Positions 44,894 to 54,421 of a DNA stretch of 64,000 nucleotides are shown one piece after another. Position 1 is the first letter of the stretch; each line of letters begins with the position of its first letter. The notes under the pieces are model-generated. The model was not told the origin of the DNA, made no database searches, and saw nothing but the letters and a program-made list of their open reading frames with translations. The position numbers were made by a program, and so were the translations under genes. The DNA is from Leeuwenhoekiella nanhaiensis (GTDB taxonomy: Bacteria > Bacteroidota > Bacteroidia > Flavobacteriales > Flavobacteriaceae), in assembly GCF_002744755.1 (NCBI RefSeq), contig NZ_KZ319296.1, positions 47,347 to 111,346 of the forward strand, read 5' to 3'.

Positions 44894-46954
44894 TTGAATA
44901 CGACACTTACTCCGCCTATCGCTTTAAAGAAGCCCTTCAAACTGGAAAAGCACGGTGACGTGCGTACCGATGATTACTACTGGATGAACGAGCGCGATCA
45001 TCCTGATGTGCTGGCTTATTTAGAAGCTGAAAATACCTACTACGAGCAGATGACGGCGCATACCAAACCCTTGCAACAGCAGTTGTTTGAGGAGATGAAA
45101 GCCCGCATCAAGGAGGATGATGAGAGCGTACCCTTTAAATACAACGGTTACTGGTATTATACCCGTTTTGAAATGGGAAAAAACTACCCGCTGTATTGCC
45201 GTCGTAAGGATACGATGCTTGCGCCCGAAGAAATCATGTTTGACAACAATGAGATGGCTTTGGGGCACTCCTACTTTAAACAGGCAGGATATTCGGTTTC
45301 TGAAAATAATGAGCTGGCCGCATTTGGTACAGATACCGTGAGCAGGCGGCAGTACACGATTCAGGTAAAAAACCTGAAAACTGGTGAGTTGTACCCTGAA
45401 AAGATTGAAAATACCACAGGTCGCGCGATCTGGGCCGGTGATAATAAGACTTTCTTTTACACGCGGAAAGACCCGCAAACCCTGCGCAGCAATCAGATTT
45501 ACAGACATACTTTGGGGACTTCGGTAGCCGACGATATTCTGGTTTATGAAGAGCTTGACGAGACTTTTGATGTAGGTATTTTTAAAAGTAAGTCGCGCGA
45601 ATTTATCTTTATTGGTGCCTCAAGTACGCTGACTTCCGAATACCGCTACACCCGCGCTAACGGGCCGGATTTTGATTTTGAAATCATTCAGGAACGTACC
45701 CGCGGACTCGAATACGGGATTTCACATTACGAAGATTATTTCTATCTGGTAACCAATGCAGACGACGCAACAAACTTTAAGCTGGTTAAGACTCCTGTTT
45801 CCGCTACGGCGAAAGAAAACTGGGTAGAGGTCATTCCGCATCGCGAAGATACCCTGCTTGAAGATATTGAGATTTTTGAAGAATTTCTAGTGGTCGAAGA
45901 GCGTCGCGAAGGTTTAAACCAGATCAATATCAAACGTTGGGATGGTAAGGAAGATTATTATTTGGATTTTGACAGCGAGACCTATACCGCATATACGGGC
46001 ATAAACCCCGATTTTGATACCATTTACCTGAGATACGCATTTAATGCTTTAGACACTCCTGCTTCGGTGATTTCATTTAATATGGTGACCAAAGAGAAAG
46101 AGGTATTGAAGGAAGCCGAGGTTTTGGGTGGAAAATTTGACAAAGCCAATTACGAGTCGCGCAGGCTTTGGGCGACTGCCGATGATGGAGTTAAAATTCC
46201 TATTTCGATTGTCTATCGCAAAGGCATCAGTCTTGACGGAAGCAATCCGCTGTTGCAATACGCATACAGCAGTTATGGGATTACGACAGATCCTTCATTT
46301 TCTTCGTCACGTCTCAGTTTACTGGATGCCGGTTTTGTCTTTGCCATTGCTCACGTGCGCGGCAGTGAATACCTGGGCAGAACCTGGTATGAAGACGGCA
46401 AGCTACTCAAAAAACGCAATACTTTTACTGATTTTATTGCCTGTTCGCAATTCTTGATTGAAACCGGTTATACTTCGTCTTCCAATCTCTTTGCTTACGG
46501 CGGGTCTGCCGGGGGCTTGCTGATGGGGGCGATTATCAATATGGCGCCGCATTTGTATAAAGGCGTCATCGCTTCGGTACCTTTTGTAGATGTGGTGACT
46601 ACGATGCTTGATGACAGTATTCCGCTTACGACATCAGAGTATGATGAGTGGGGTAATCCCAATGATCCGGAGTATTATGAGTATATGAAATCCTACTCGC
46701 CTTACGATCAGGTAACACCACGGGAATATCCCAATATTTTGGTCACAACGGGTTATCATGACAGTCAGGTGCAGTATTGGGAGCCTGCGAAGTGGGTTGC
46801 CAGACTGCGCGAAAACAATCTGGCAGACACTAAAATCTTTTTTGAAACCAATATGGATGCGGGTCATGGTGGGGCTTCGGGACGTTTTGAAGCCTTAAAA
46901 GAGACTGCAAAGGATTATGCCTTTTTAATGGATTTAGCGGGAAAATCCAAGTAA
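44894..46954 (+). CDS. ptrB: Oligopeptidase B (protease II, S9A)
   Basis: The product has 686 residues when begun at the TTG at 44894. An in-frame stop lies 21 bp upstream and the next ATG would remove a conserved N-terminal segment (KKPFKLEKHGDVRTDDYYWM), so TTG is preferred. A beta-propeller of about 400 residues is followed by the hydrolase domain: catalytic Ser in YGGSAGGLLMGA near residue 542, Asp in GYHDSQVQYWEP near 625, and His in DAGHGGASG near 660. The enzyme cleaves small peptides after basic residues. There is no signal peptide, so it is cytoplasmic or periplasmic by another route. Confidence 0.93.
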   Translation: MNTTLTPPIALKKPFKLEKHGDVRTDDYYWMNERDHPDVLAYLEAENTYYEQMTAHTKPLQQQLFEEMKARIKEDDESVPFKYNGYWYYTRFEMGKNYPLYCRRKDTMLAPEEIMFDNNEMALGHSYFKQAGYSVSENNELAAFGTDTVSRRQYTIQVKNLKTGELYPEKIENTTGRAIWAGDNKTFFYTRKDPQTLRSNQIYRHTLGTSVADDILVYEELDETFDVGIFKSKSREFIFIGASSTLTSEYRYTRANGPDFDFEIIQERTRGLEYGISHYEDYFYLVTNADDATNFKLVKTPVSATAKENWVEVIPHREDTLLEDIEIFEEFLVVEERREGLNQINIKRWDGKEDYYLDFDSETYTAYTGINPDFDTIYLRYAFNALDTPASVISFNMVTKEKEVLKEAEVLGGKFDKANYESRRLWATADDGVKIPISIVYRKGISLDGSNPLLQYAYSSYGITTDPSFSSSRLSLLDAGFVFAIAHVRGSEYLGRTWYEDGKLLKKRNTFTDFIACSQFLIETGYTSSSNLFAYGGSAGGLLMGAIINMAPHLYKGVIASVPFVDVVTTMLDDSIPLTTSEYDEWGNPNDPEYYEYMKSYSPYDQVTPREYPNILVTTGYHDSQVQYWEPAKWVARLRENNLADTKIFFETNMDAGHGGASGRFEALKETAKDYAFLMDLAGKSK

Positions 46955-47041
46955 ATCCAAAAATTTCCCGTAAATTTGCAAGGTTTTAAACGATGGTTTT
47001 AGGAACCGCAGGAATAGCGTACTCGAAACGATAATTCTTCT

Positions 47042-48082
47042 ATGAGAGAACACCTAAATGTTTACAATGATGTCCTTGAGCTGGTGGGTAACACTCCCTT
47101 AGTACGACTTAACCGAATTACCAAAGACTTACCCGGCACCTATTTTGCTAAAGTAGAGGCCTTTAATCCCGGTAATTCCTCAAAAGATCGTATTGCGCTG
47201 TATATCATTGAAGACGCAGAGCGAAAAGGAATCTTAAAACCGGGCGATACCATAATTGAAACGACTTCAGGAAACACCGGCTTCAGTATTGCAATGGTCA
47301 GCATCATCAAAGGCTATAAATGCATACTGGCAGTAAGCTCAAAATCTTCTAAAGATAAAATTGATGCTTTACGTGCGATGGGAGCCAAGGTTTATGTTTG
47401 TCCGGCAAATGTAAGTGCAGACGATCCGCGATCGTACTATCAGGTAGCAAAGCGCCTGCATCAGGAGCACGAAGGTTCAGTCTACATCAACCAGTATTTT
47501 AATCAACTTAATGCCGAAGCGCACTACGCTTCTTCCGGTCCGGAGATCTGGAAACAGACCGAAGGTCAAATCACGCATTTAGTTGCCTGTAGCGGAACAG
47601 GAGGAACTATCTCAGGAACCGCCCGCTATTTAAAAGAGAAAAATCCAAATATTCGCATTTTAGGCATTGACGCTTACGGCAGTGTGCTTAAAAAATACCA
47701 CGAGACTCAGCAATTTGATCAAAACGAAATCTACCCGTATCGCATAGAGGGTCTGGGTAAAAACCTCATTCCTACTGCGACTGATTTTGACGTGATTGAT
47801 TACTTTGAAAAAGTATCTGACGAAGAAAGTGCTCATACGGCACGCCGCATCGCCAAGACTGAAGGTTTGTTTGTAGGCTACACCAGCGGGGCAGCGGTTC
47901 AGGGAACTTTGCAGCTTGCTGAGAGCGGGGAGTTTGATGAACATTCGAAAGTGGTGATTATTTTTCCGGATCACGGGCGCAGTTATATGAGCAAAATCTA
48001 TAGCGACGACTGGATGAACGAGCAAGGATTTTTTGATACCGAGAATGAGATCAGCGCTGAAAAAATTGAGTTTGTGAAGTAA
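47042..48082 (+). CDS. PLP-dependent beta-replacement enzyme (cysteine synthase/CBS family), candidate cysteate synthase
   Basis: The product has 346 residues of the fold-type II PLP family. Hallmarks are [12 protein letters not shown] near residue 17, the PLP lysine in [14 protein letters not shown] near 48, the [12 protein letters not shown] substrate loop near 77, the [14 protein letters not shown] phosphate loop near 183, and FVGYTSGAA near 280. Cysteine synthase and cystathionine beta-synthase share all of these. It lies 90 bp before an alpha-oxoamine synthase gene. In the published capnine pathway an enzyme of this family makes cysteate from O-phosphoserine and sulfite. I infer that role from the pairing; ordinary cysteine synthase or cystathionine synthase remains possible. 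Confidence 0.85.
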   Translation: MREHLNVYNDVLELVGNTPLVRLNRITKDLPGTYFAKVEAFNPGNSSKDRIALYIIEDAERKGILKPGDTIIETTSGNTGFSIAMVSIIKGYKCILAVSSKSSKDKIDALRAMGAKVYVCPANVSADDPRSYYQVAKRLHQEHEGSVYINQYFNQLNAEAHYASSGPEIWKQTEGQITHLVACSGTGGTISGTARYLKEKNPNIRILGIDAYGSVLKKYHETQQFDQNEIYPYRIEGLGKNLIPTATDFDVIDYFEKVSDEESAHTARRIAKTEGLFVGYTSGAAVQGTLQLAESGEFDEHSKVVIIFPDHGRSYMSKIYSDDWMNEQGFFDTENEISAEKIEFVK

Positions 48083-48171
48083 GCGCCTCCGAATAATAAA
48101 TTTAGAACCCAAAAATAGGTTAACAAGAATGTATGACAAGAGCTGAGATGCTTTTGGTTGAAAATTGATGT

Positions 48172-49437
48172 ATGAAAGATTTATTTGACAAAATTTACAA
48201 AGACAAAGGTCCCTTAGGAAAATGGGCAGAACAGGCAGAAGGTTATTTTGTATTTCCTAAGCTTGAAGGACCTATTTCTAACCGAATGAAGTTCCGTGGA
48301 AAGGACGTGATTACCTGGAGCGTGAATGATTATTTGGGACTTGCCAACCATCCCGAAGTACGTAAAGTAGATGCTGAAGCCGCTGCTGAGTGGGGTTCTG
48401 CTTACCCAATGGGTGCACGTATGATGAGTGGCCACACTACACTACACGAGCAGCTTCAAAATGAACTTGCTGCTTTTGTAAACAAAGAAGCAGCCTATTT
48501 ATTGAATTTTGGTTACCAGGGTATGGTGTCTACGGTTGACGCTTTGGTATCTAAAGATGATATTATTGTTTATGACGTAGATGCACACGCCTGTATCATT
48601 GACGGGGTGCGTTTGCATATGGGTAAACGTTTTACCTATAAGCACAACGATATTGACAGTATAGAGAAAAACTTACAGCGTGCAACCAAGCTTGCCGAAC
48701 AAACCGGAGGAGGTATTCTATTGATCTCTGAGGGCGTTTTTGGTATGCGTGGGGAGCAAGGCAGACTTAAAGAAATCTGTGCTTTAAAAGACAAGTATAA
48801 CTTCCGTTTGTTTGTAGACGACGCGCACGGTTTTGGTACGTTGGGTAAAACCGGAGCCGGAGCAGGTGAGGAGCAGGGTATACAGGATAAAATTGATGTA
48901 TACTTCGCGACTTTTGCCAAGTCTATGGCAAGTACAGGAGCTTTTATCGCAGCCGATAAAGAGATTATCGATTACTTAAAATACAACCTGCGTTCGCAGA
49001 TGTTTGCCAAGTCGCTTCAAATGCAATTGGTAATCGGAGCTTTAAAACGTCTGGATATGCTGCGTACGATGCCTGAGCTTCGCGAAAAGCTTTGGGAGAA
49101 CGTAGATGCACTTCAAAACGGATTGAAGAAACGTGGTTTTGACATCGGAACGACTCAAAGTTGTGTAACTCCGGTATATCTTAAAGGAAGCATTCCGGAA
49201 GCGATGGCGCTGGTAAAAGATCTACGTGAGAATCACGGTATTTTCTGCTCTATTGTAGTGTACCCGGTAATCCCTAAAGGATTGATTCTATTGCGTCTGA
49301 TTCCTACAGCTTCGCATACGCTTCAGGATGTGGAAGAAACACATGACGCGTTCTCCAGCATTCGTGAGCGTTTAGAGAACGGAACGTACAAGAGACTTTC
49401 AGCAGGCGTACAAGCCTCAATGGAAGCTTCTTCGTAA
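48172..49437 (+). CDS. Alpha-oxoamine synthase, candidate cysteate or serine acyltransferase (SPT-like)
   Basis: The product has 421 residues. The family core is clear: the NDYLGLANHPEVRK segment near residue 47, YPMGARMMSGHTTLHEQLQNELA near 77, the Asp/His pair FRLFVDDAHGFGTLGKTG near 208, and the PLP lysine in YFATFAKSMASTGAFIA near 245. Relatives condense an amino acid with an acyl thioester: serine palmitoyltransferase, cysteate acyltransferase of sulfonolipid synthesis, 8-amino-7-oxononanoate synthase. A gene 90 bp upstream belongs to the cysteine synthase family, which favours the sulfonolipid assignment. It ends at a strong bidirectional terminator. Substrate specificity cannot be read from the sequence alone. 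Confidence 0.87.
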   Translation: MKDLFDKIYKDKGPLGKWAEQAEGYFVFPKLEGPISNRMKFRGKDVITWSVNDYLGLANHPEVRKVDAEAAAEWGSAYPMGARMMSGHTTLHEQLQNELAAFVNKEAAYLLNFGYQGMVSTVDALVSKDDIIVYDVDAHACIIDGVRLHMGKRFTYKHNDIDSIEKNLQRATKLAEQTGGGILLISEGVFGMRGEQGRLKEICALKDKYNFRLFVDDAHGFGTLGKTGAGAGEEQGIQDKIDVYFATFAKSMASTGAFIAADKEIIDYLKYNLRSQMFAKSLQMQLVIGALKRLDMLRTMPELREKLWENVDALQNGLKKRGFDIGTTQSCVTPVYLKGSIPEAMALVKDLRENHGIFCSIVVYPVIPKGLILLRLIPTASHTLQDVEETHDAFSSIRERLENGTYKRLSAGVQASMEASS

Positions 49438-49458
49438 CGAGAACATACACTTTCAACA

Positions 49459-49498
49459 ACTAAAAAAGCTGAACAGGAAACTGTTCAGCTTTTTTAGT
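49459..49498. terminator. Strong bidirectional terminator after the SPT-like gene
   Basis: An 18-bp perfect stem (5' arm 49459-49476, 3' arm 49481-49498, core GCTGAACAG and CTGTTCAGC) closes a GAAA tetraloop. A-rich and T-rich ends flank the stem, so it can terminate in both directions. Confidence 0.93.
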
Positions 49499-49539
49499 TT
49501 GTAAACCTTTGCCCTTTAAGATTTAACAATAGAGCAAAA

Positions 49540-49567
49540 AAAATCGCCTTCGTTAGAAAGCGATTTT
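49540..49567 (-). terminator. Terminator of the lipoprotein gene at 49618
   Basis: AAATCGC and GCGATTT form the stem, and on the minus strand the hairpin is followed by TTTTTTTT. It lies 50 nt past the minus-strand stop. Confidence 0.75.
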
Positions 49568-49617
49568 CGTTCGTTTTTTGATGGTATGAAAAAAATGATC
49601 AGCCTTTTAGCTAGTAA

Positions 49618-50396
49618 TTATAGAGATTCATATACGAACTCAAGTTCAGAGTCAGGCTCACCTTCCAGATAATAAGCAGCTGTTACCGGATAGCCCGCTT
49701 CGTTATAGGTATATTCGTATTTTTCGTCTACGGAATCAGTACCATTTTCGGTAATCGTTGCGGTAAGCAGATTATTAACTGAGCTGTCTATGTAGCCATT
49801 AAAATCTACGCTTACCAGATTAATGGTTTTTATATTGGCAATACCCAGATACGAACTCTTTTGATCATCGTAAGCGTAAGTGATGATCTGACCGTCATCT
49901 TTTGTTTCTTTTACAAGTTGCTCATTTTGAAATGTCAAAATGCTTTCTCCGGGTGTTCCGGTAGCATTTTCCTTTCCTCCAAAGTAAAAAGTCCGGGTAA
50001 TACTTCCATCTGTATTATACGAGAACTCATATTCCAGAATTTCATCATCAGTGGTCATTCGGTAATTGATAAGACGTTGCTGACTGTCGTAAGCCAGATT
50101 GGTGGTAAGCGTATTTCCTGCTGCGGCCGCATCAATGATCTGAGTTAAAAGATCGCCTTCATAGTTATAGGTTATTACACTCGTATCTGATCCGTTGATA
50201 CTTATGAGTTTATTACCATCATAGGTAAAGGTTTCGGTTACCACATCGCCATCAAGGTAATTAACAATACGTTGCGTAAGTCTAAAATTGGACTCTACCG
50301 GATCTACGGTATCTGTTTCGCCACTGTAGGGTTCTACTGAGAGGAGCTTATGAGCAGAGCTAAAACCGAGGCGTATAGCGCTATTAATCGTTTCAT
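49618..50396 (-). CDS. Lipoprotein with YD-type repeats, frameshifted at the lipobox
   Basis: From the ATG at 50394-50396 a typical lipoprotein signal is read (MKRLIALYASVLALLISS), but it meets a TAG after 20 codons. The long downstream frame, open from 50340 to 49618, starts in another phase (SVEPYSGETDTVDPVE) and has no good start codon of its own; the first possible one is a GTG at 50244. Adding one base in the codon TC at about 50341 would restore the frame and give Cys, completing the lipobox. The mature part has YD-repeat-like strands (FTYDGNKLISI, YNYEGDLLTQI, FSYNTDGSITRTF). As read, the gene is disrupted; a sequencing error is an alternative. It follows the barrel gene by 18 bp. Confidence 0.7.
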
Positions 50397-50414
50397 AAGA
50401 ATTTTATTTAGCAA

Positions 50415-51041
50415 TTAATTCAGGTAAAAAAGAACTCCAAAATTGACGCTGCTTCGTCCATTGCGAATGGTCTGGCCAGAAGTGTTTTCTGCAAAAACCT
50501 CATTAAAGCCGGTTTGTGCATCATATTCTACAAAGAGGCGTGTGTCTCTGCTGATGTCAAAGGCATAGCCAATGCCAAATGCCACACCAAAATCGGTGCT
50601 GTTAAACCCCTCTTTCACGTCACTGCCAAGTTCAGAATCTGTCGCATTGATCAAAAAGCCTACATAAGGCCCCAGGTTTAAATACCAGTTGCCGCTTTGG
50701 CTAAAGTGCCAGCTTGCCATTACCGGTAGCGTGATGTAGTTTAAGCGGAAGTCTGTGGTATAGGTATTAAAGTTGTTATCTTCTATAAAACCATTAGCCC
50801 AACCTTTATTGTCATAGATCAGCTTAGCTCTGATAGCCCAGCTTTCTGAGAAGAAATATTCACCGGAAGCCGCCAGATTGAAGGAAATACGGGGATCTGT
50901 ATTGTTTTCCCCATCCATAGTAGAAATGTTAGAAAGGTTAAGACCGGCGCTTAATCCCATTTGTAAGTCTCCGCCGCGTTGTGCAGTTGCGGTAGACAGT
51001 GTGAAAGCAATAAATAAAATAAAAAGTAATGATTTGTTCAT
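50415..51041 (-). CDS. Outer-membrane beta-barrel (porin-family, PorT-like) protein
   Basis: The product has 208 residues with a signal peptide ending at TATAQ (about residue 20). Alternating strands follow, such as LQMGLSAGLNLSNIST, ISFNLAASGEYFFSESWAIRAKLIY, RLNYITLPVMASWHF and NWYLNLGPYVGFLI, and the protein ends in the aromatic residue pattern VNFGVLFYLN, as expected for outer-membrane barrels. It matches the OMP_b-brl family of Bacteroidota. It lies 18 bp upstream of the frameshifted lipoprotein gene and probably shares a transcript with it. Ligand or pore function is unknown. Confidence 0.88.
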   Translation of the reverse strand: MNKSLLFILFIAFTLSTATAQRGGDLQMGLSAGLNLSNISTMDGENNTDPRISFNLAASGEYFFSESWAIRAKLIYDNKGWANGFIEDNNFNTYTTDFRLNYITLPVMASWHFSQSGNWYLNLGPYVGFLINATDSELGSDVKEGFNSTDFGVAFGIGYAFDISRDTRLFVEYDAQTGFNEVFAENTSGQTIRNGRSSVNFGVLFYLN

Positions 51042-51234
51042 TATTGAAAATAGATTATAATTTGAGGTAAATCTAAAGCCAATAATTATTTTAACAATAC
51101 GGAATCCCTCATATTTGAGGTGTGTTAATGAAAACTTAAAGTAACTGTTTAGTAGCCAGATTCTAAGGGTTCAAAAAAAATATCCTTATCTCGCAAAAAG
51201 AGGTTGAAGAATCCTGAAAATACCTTAAAAACAA

Positions 51235-51990
51235 TTAATGCGTGATTTGCATTAATTTTTTAATCTGCAGAAATTCCGTTTTTAGCTTTTTGTATTGTTC
51301 GAGTTGAACGCTGTTGTTAAAATACCGGTTATCCATATAATTTTCAAATTCCATCTTATCTAACACTTCCATATTGTCGAATTCCTTGAATTTGGTTTCC
51401 CCAATTTCTCCTTTATATTCTGAAAATTGGTTGTCCATATTTCTGTAGTTGTAGTTGGGATACAGAAATTGGGTGAAGGGTCCGTTTAAATCGCTAGTGT
51501 TTATATTCTCCAGGCGTCTGGTGTCTGAAATTACTGAGGGCAGGCTATAGAGTGCCGAACGTAACCGGTCTGAAGGAATATTACCAATTTTACCCGTGTT
51601 CAGTCCTTCAGAAAAGGTTCCGTTGTTAATTTCAACAGAGGTTGACTGATAGATTATAATGAGTAAACTATCGAGTGATCTCGTTTCGATCGGAGCTTTA
51701 TTTTTATGAAACATATCCAATAAAGACTTTGAAGCGGAGATATGCTTAGCCTGAAGTGTTATAGCTTTCTCAACATTGCTGATATTTATATCAATTTCTT
51801 TGGAAAGTCGTGAGATAAAATCATCGGTTTCGTTTCTTTCTTTTCGGGTATCATTCCAGTCGCTAATCCCAAGGGCAATCAAAATACCGATTACAACGAG
51901 AACTATTTCCCCAGCGGCGTATTTGATGTACTTCGCAATTTTACCCTCAGAAAGTAAATTTTGCCTGATTCTTCTAAAGAAATTGATCAT
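51235..51990 (-). CDS. DUF6090 membrane protein, array member 6
   Basis: The product has 251 residues and shares the array's N-terminal module: a basic helix (MINFFRRIRQNLLSEGK) and a transmembrane segment near 25-45 (EIVLVVIGILIALGISDWND). Residues after 45 are mostly helical and divergent; the mid-protein motif reads LNTGKIGNIPSDRLRSALYS, and a C-terminal FENYMDNRYF segment resembles member 1. Topology: short cytoplasmic N-terminus, one membrane helix, external domain. The A-L-G-I-S replacement of the usual A-L-Q-I-N is unique to this copy. It is the last gene of the six-gene run. Function is unknown for the family. Confidence 0.82.
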   Translation of the reverse strand: MINFFRRIRQNLLSEGKIAKYIKYAAGEIVLVVIGILIALGISDWNDTRKERNETDDFISRLSKEIDINISNVEKAITLQAKHISASKSLLDMFHKNKAPIETRSLDSLLIIIYQSTSVEINNGTFSEGLNTGKIGNIPSDRLRSALYSLPSVISDTRRLENINTSDLNGPFTQFLYPNYNYRNMDNQFSEYKGEIGETKFKEFDNMEVLDKMEFENYMDNRYFNNSVQLEQYKKLKTEFLQIKKLMQITH

Positions 51991-52051
51991 AAGTAGGTTG
52001 TTAGTTTCTAAATAAGGCGGATTGGTACATAGTACCTAGCGACAGATTGTA

Positions 52052-52777
52052 TTATATTCTCGAGTTCAATTCATATTCTAATTCCTTAATTAAACCTGCT
52101 ATAGCTATTATCGTTTCTCTGTAAAGTTTCAAACCGGTTTCTCTTTGTGCGATTATTTTACTCAGAATGTTACTAAATTCCAGCTGTTTTTTTAGCTCTT
52201 CAAAATCGTTGGGACGTGCAGTTTGCTTTGAATTTTTACTTCGGATGTGTTTGTTCAAAAAAACGTTTGCATTCTGTATAATTCCCCATTCGCCTTTATC
52301 ATAATCATTGTGTAGCACCACAAACTCAAATTCATACATATTGGCAATTCTATTTCTCAATTGCTTGTTTGTGATATTGTCTAAGCCTTTTGTTTTTAAG
52401 GTGGAATACGCTGTGGTGATGGGATATGGACTTTGCCATTGACCAAACGTGGCAAAAGCTTCATCTAATTCAGAACTGTAAGGCAAATCGTTGTTGACGT
52501 AATGTTCAATTTTTCTCATTTTAGTGATACTCGCTGTATTTAAAAGCGTATCCCTGCTGAAGTTGATCAAAGTGGTTTCCAAATTTGATTTGACTTCCGA
52601 CAAAAGTCTTAGCTCTTCCTGATTGAGCTTACGCCCTTCATTCCAATTATTGATCTGTAGGGCAATCAAAATACCGATTACAACGAGAACTATTTCCCCA
52701 GTGGCGTATTTGATGTACTTCGCAGTTTTACCTTCGGAAAGTAAATTTTGCCTGATTTTTCTAAAGAAATTGATCAT
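52052..52777 (-). CDS. DUF6090 membrane protein, array member 5
   Basis: The product has 241 residues. Its N-terminus (MINFFRKIRQNLLSEGKTAKY) and membrane helix (IVLVVIGILIALQINNWNEG) are almost identical to those of member 6, also at the DNA level, while the external domain is different: LRLLSEVKSNLETTLINF near 60, the mid-motif AYSTLKTKGLDNITNKQLRN near 115, and a C-terminal ETGLKLYRETIIAIAGLIKELEYEL helix. The sharp change from near-identity to divergence suggests gene conversion or recent duplication of the 5' part. The gap to member 6 is 61 bp. Confidence 0.85.
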   Translation of the reverse strand: MINFFRKIRQNLLSEGKTAKYIKYATGEIVLVVIGILIALQINNWNEGRKLNQEELRLLSEVKSNLETTLINFSRDTLLNTASITKMRKIEHYVNNDLPYSSELDEAFATFGQWQSPYPITTAYSTLKTKGLDNITNKQLRNRIANMYEFEFVVLHNDYDKGEWGIIQNANVFLNKHIRSKNSKQTARPNDFEELKKQLEFSNILSKIIAQRETGLKLYRETIIAIAGLIKELEYELNSRI

Positions 52778-52878
52778 AAGAATAAATGGGTTTGTTTTAA
52801 ATATATGATTTTTATGGGTTTAGGGTTTTTACTGTTATTTTAGTAAAGGGTAGAAAAGTAATTCGTATAAAATCATAG

Positions 52879-53679
52879 TTAAGGTATTGCTTCCAGATGC
52901 TGTAATAGAATTTCCGTTTGTTCCTTGTGCTTTTCCAGAATATGCCGGTGTACAATAGCCAGGAAATTCTTAAAGTTTATACTATTAATCAATTTTAATT
53001 CATTTCCGGGGATGGCTAATTGTGCTTTTGTGATCTCCTTTAGTCGGGGCTCATTAAGATCTATAAAAGTTGTGCTCTGATCTTTGTCAAAGTCCTTTAG
53101 AATCTCAAGTCCCAAATCGCCAATCATTTGCATTTCAGACAATGCCATGACCTGTGGAATCAGCACCGCATCTGTATACAGATTGTTGTTTTTATTAATG
53201 ATCAATTCGGTTCGTTCAATCTCTTCATAGTACCTGATAATTTCATCTTTTAGTTCATCGTTACTAATGATGTCCAGATTGCCGGATGAGATAAGTTCGG
53301 TGTAGGTGGGGGCATTTTTTACAAATGTAACCCGCCCGGTAAGCAGACCTATATGACTTGTGAAGGTACTGTCTACATTAAAACTTTGATGTGTTTTGTA
53401 ATTCTCTAAAATAGGAGTGGCAATTTTATTGATACTATTTTCAAAGTTGATTTGCGCTTCTATTGTTTTTAGTTGCTGATATAAATCCCGTTTCAGATTT
53501 TTCAGATAAACAGCTTCCTGCTGGCTTTTTGTACGGTTGGCGTGCCAGTTATTGATCTGTAAGGCAATCAAAATCCCAATAACTACCAATACAATTTCTC
53601 CAAAGGCATATTTGAGGTATTTGGAAGTTTTGCCCTGATTGAGCATAGTTTTTCGAATATTTCTAAAAAGCCTAATCAT
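52879..53679 (-). CDS. DUF6090 membrane protein, array member 4
   Basis: The product has 266 residues. N-terminal module: MIRLFRNIRKTMLNQGKTSKY and GEIVLVVIGILIALQINNWH. The external domain has a charged helix (AVYLKNLKRDLYQQLKTIEAQIN near 60), the mid-motif TYTELISSGNLDIISNDELK near 125, a YYEEIERTELIINKNNNL helix, and a C-terminal HRHILEKHKEQTEILLQHL helix. It overlaps member 3 by 8 bp (coupled translation) and is separated from member 5 by 101 bp. Confidence 0.85.
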   Translation of the reverse strand: MIRLFRNIRKTMLNQGKTSKYLKYAFGEIVLVVIGILIALQINNWHANRTKSQQEAVYLKNLKRDLYQQLKTIEAQINFENSINKIATPILENYKTHQSFNVDSTFTSHIGLLTGRVTFVKNAPTYTELISSGNLDIISNDELKDEIIRYYEEIERTELIINKNNNLYTDAVLIPQVMALSEMQMIGDLGLEILKDFDKDQSTTFIDLNEPRLKEITKAQLAIPGNELKLINSINFKNFLAIVHRHILEKHKEQTEILLQHLEAIP

Positions 53680-54421
53680 ATTGCTTTTGTTCTTTTTGAA
53701 TAAGTTCTTTAACGCGTTTTATTTCTTCCAATAGTATTTTGAGTTGTTGGATAGACTTCCGTTCCGAAAAGTCCATCCAATTCTGAACGGCCTCTAAACC
53801 CAAAATGATACCGGAAGTATTATTTTCCATATTCAAGATCTTCTTCAGGATCTCCTGATTTTCCAATCTTTTTGAAAAATTAGAGGTACCCATGAGCATG
53901 CTCAAACGTTCAGTAACTCCTGTTTTGGCTCTGTTGTCAAGACTTTCGTCGAGTGTTATTTTTTGCTGCAGGCGTTTAAGATCTAGCAACTTATTTCTTA
54001 ACTGAGGCGGTATAAGCACGATTTCTCCACTATTTTGGAGTGACTCAATAGTACTGGTGTTGAAGCTAAGCGCGTAGGACTCTGTGTTTAAGCTAAGTAA
54101 TTCTTCGTAAATTGATTCCAGGCTCAATTGAGAGGTTTCAAACTTGTTTAGATAAGAATTATAGGCTTTTCGCTGTGATTCGAATTTCGAAATTATCTGC
54201 TGTATAAAAGCCGTATCCTTATCTAGGTCTACTAATAATTGTTCGTAATAATTTTGGGTTTTTGCCTCTAATTTTTGGTCTTCATTCCAGTTGTTGATTT
54301 GAAGAGCAATCAATATGCCTATTACTACCAGAATAATTTCGCCCGTGGCGTAAGTAAGATATTTCCCAAACTTATTTTCAGTCAGGGATTTGAGTCTGAT
54401 TTTCCTAAAGAATTTGATCAT
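53672..54421 (-). CDS. DUF6090 membrane protein, array member 3
   Basis: The product has 249 residues. N-terminal module: MIKFFRKIRLKSLTENKFGKY and GEIILVVIGILIALQINNWN. The external domain begins with a coiled stretch (TQNYYEQLLVDLDKDTAFIQQII near 57), and the mid-motif is STIESLQNSGEIVLIPPQLR near 115. The C-terminus has the helix KSIQQLKILLEEIKRVKELIQ. It overlaps member 2 by 4 bp and member 4 by 8 bp, so the three form one translational unit. Confidence 0.85.
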   Translation of the reverse strand: MIKFFRKIRLKSLTENKFGKYLTYATGEIILVVIGILIALQINNWNEDQKLEAKTQNYYEQLLVDLDKDTAFIQQIISKFESQRKAYNSYLNKFETSQLSLESIYEELLSLNTESYALSFNTSTIESLQNSGEIVLIPPQLRNKLLDLKRLQQKITLDESLDNRAKTGVTERLSMLMGTSNFSKRLENQEILKKILNMENNTSGIILGLEAVQNWMDFSERKSIQQLKILLEEIKRVKELIQKEQKQYD

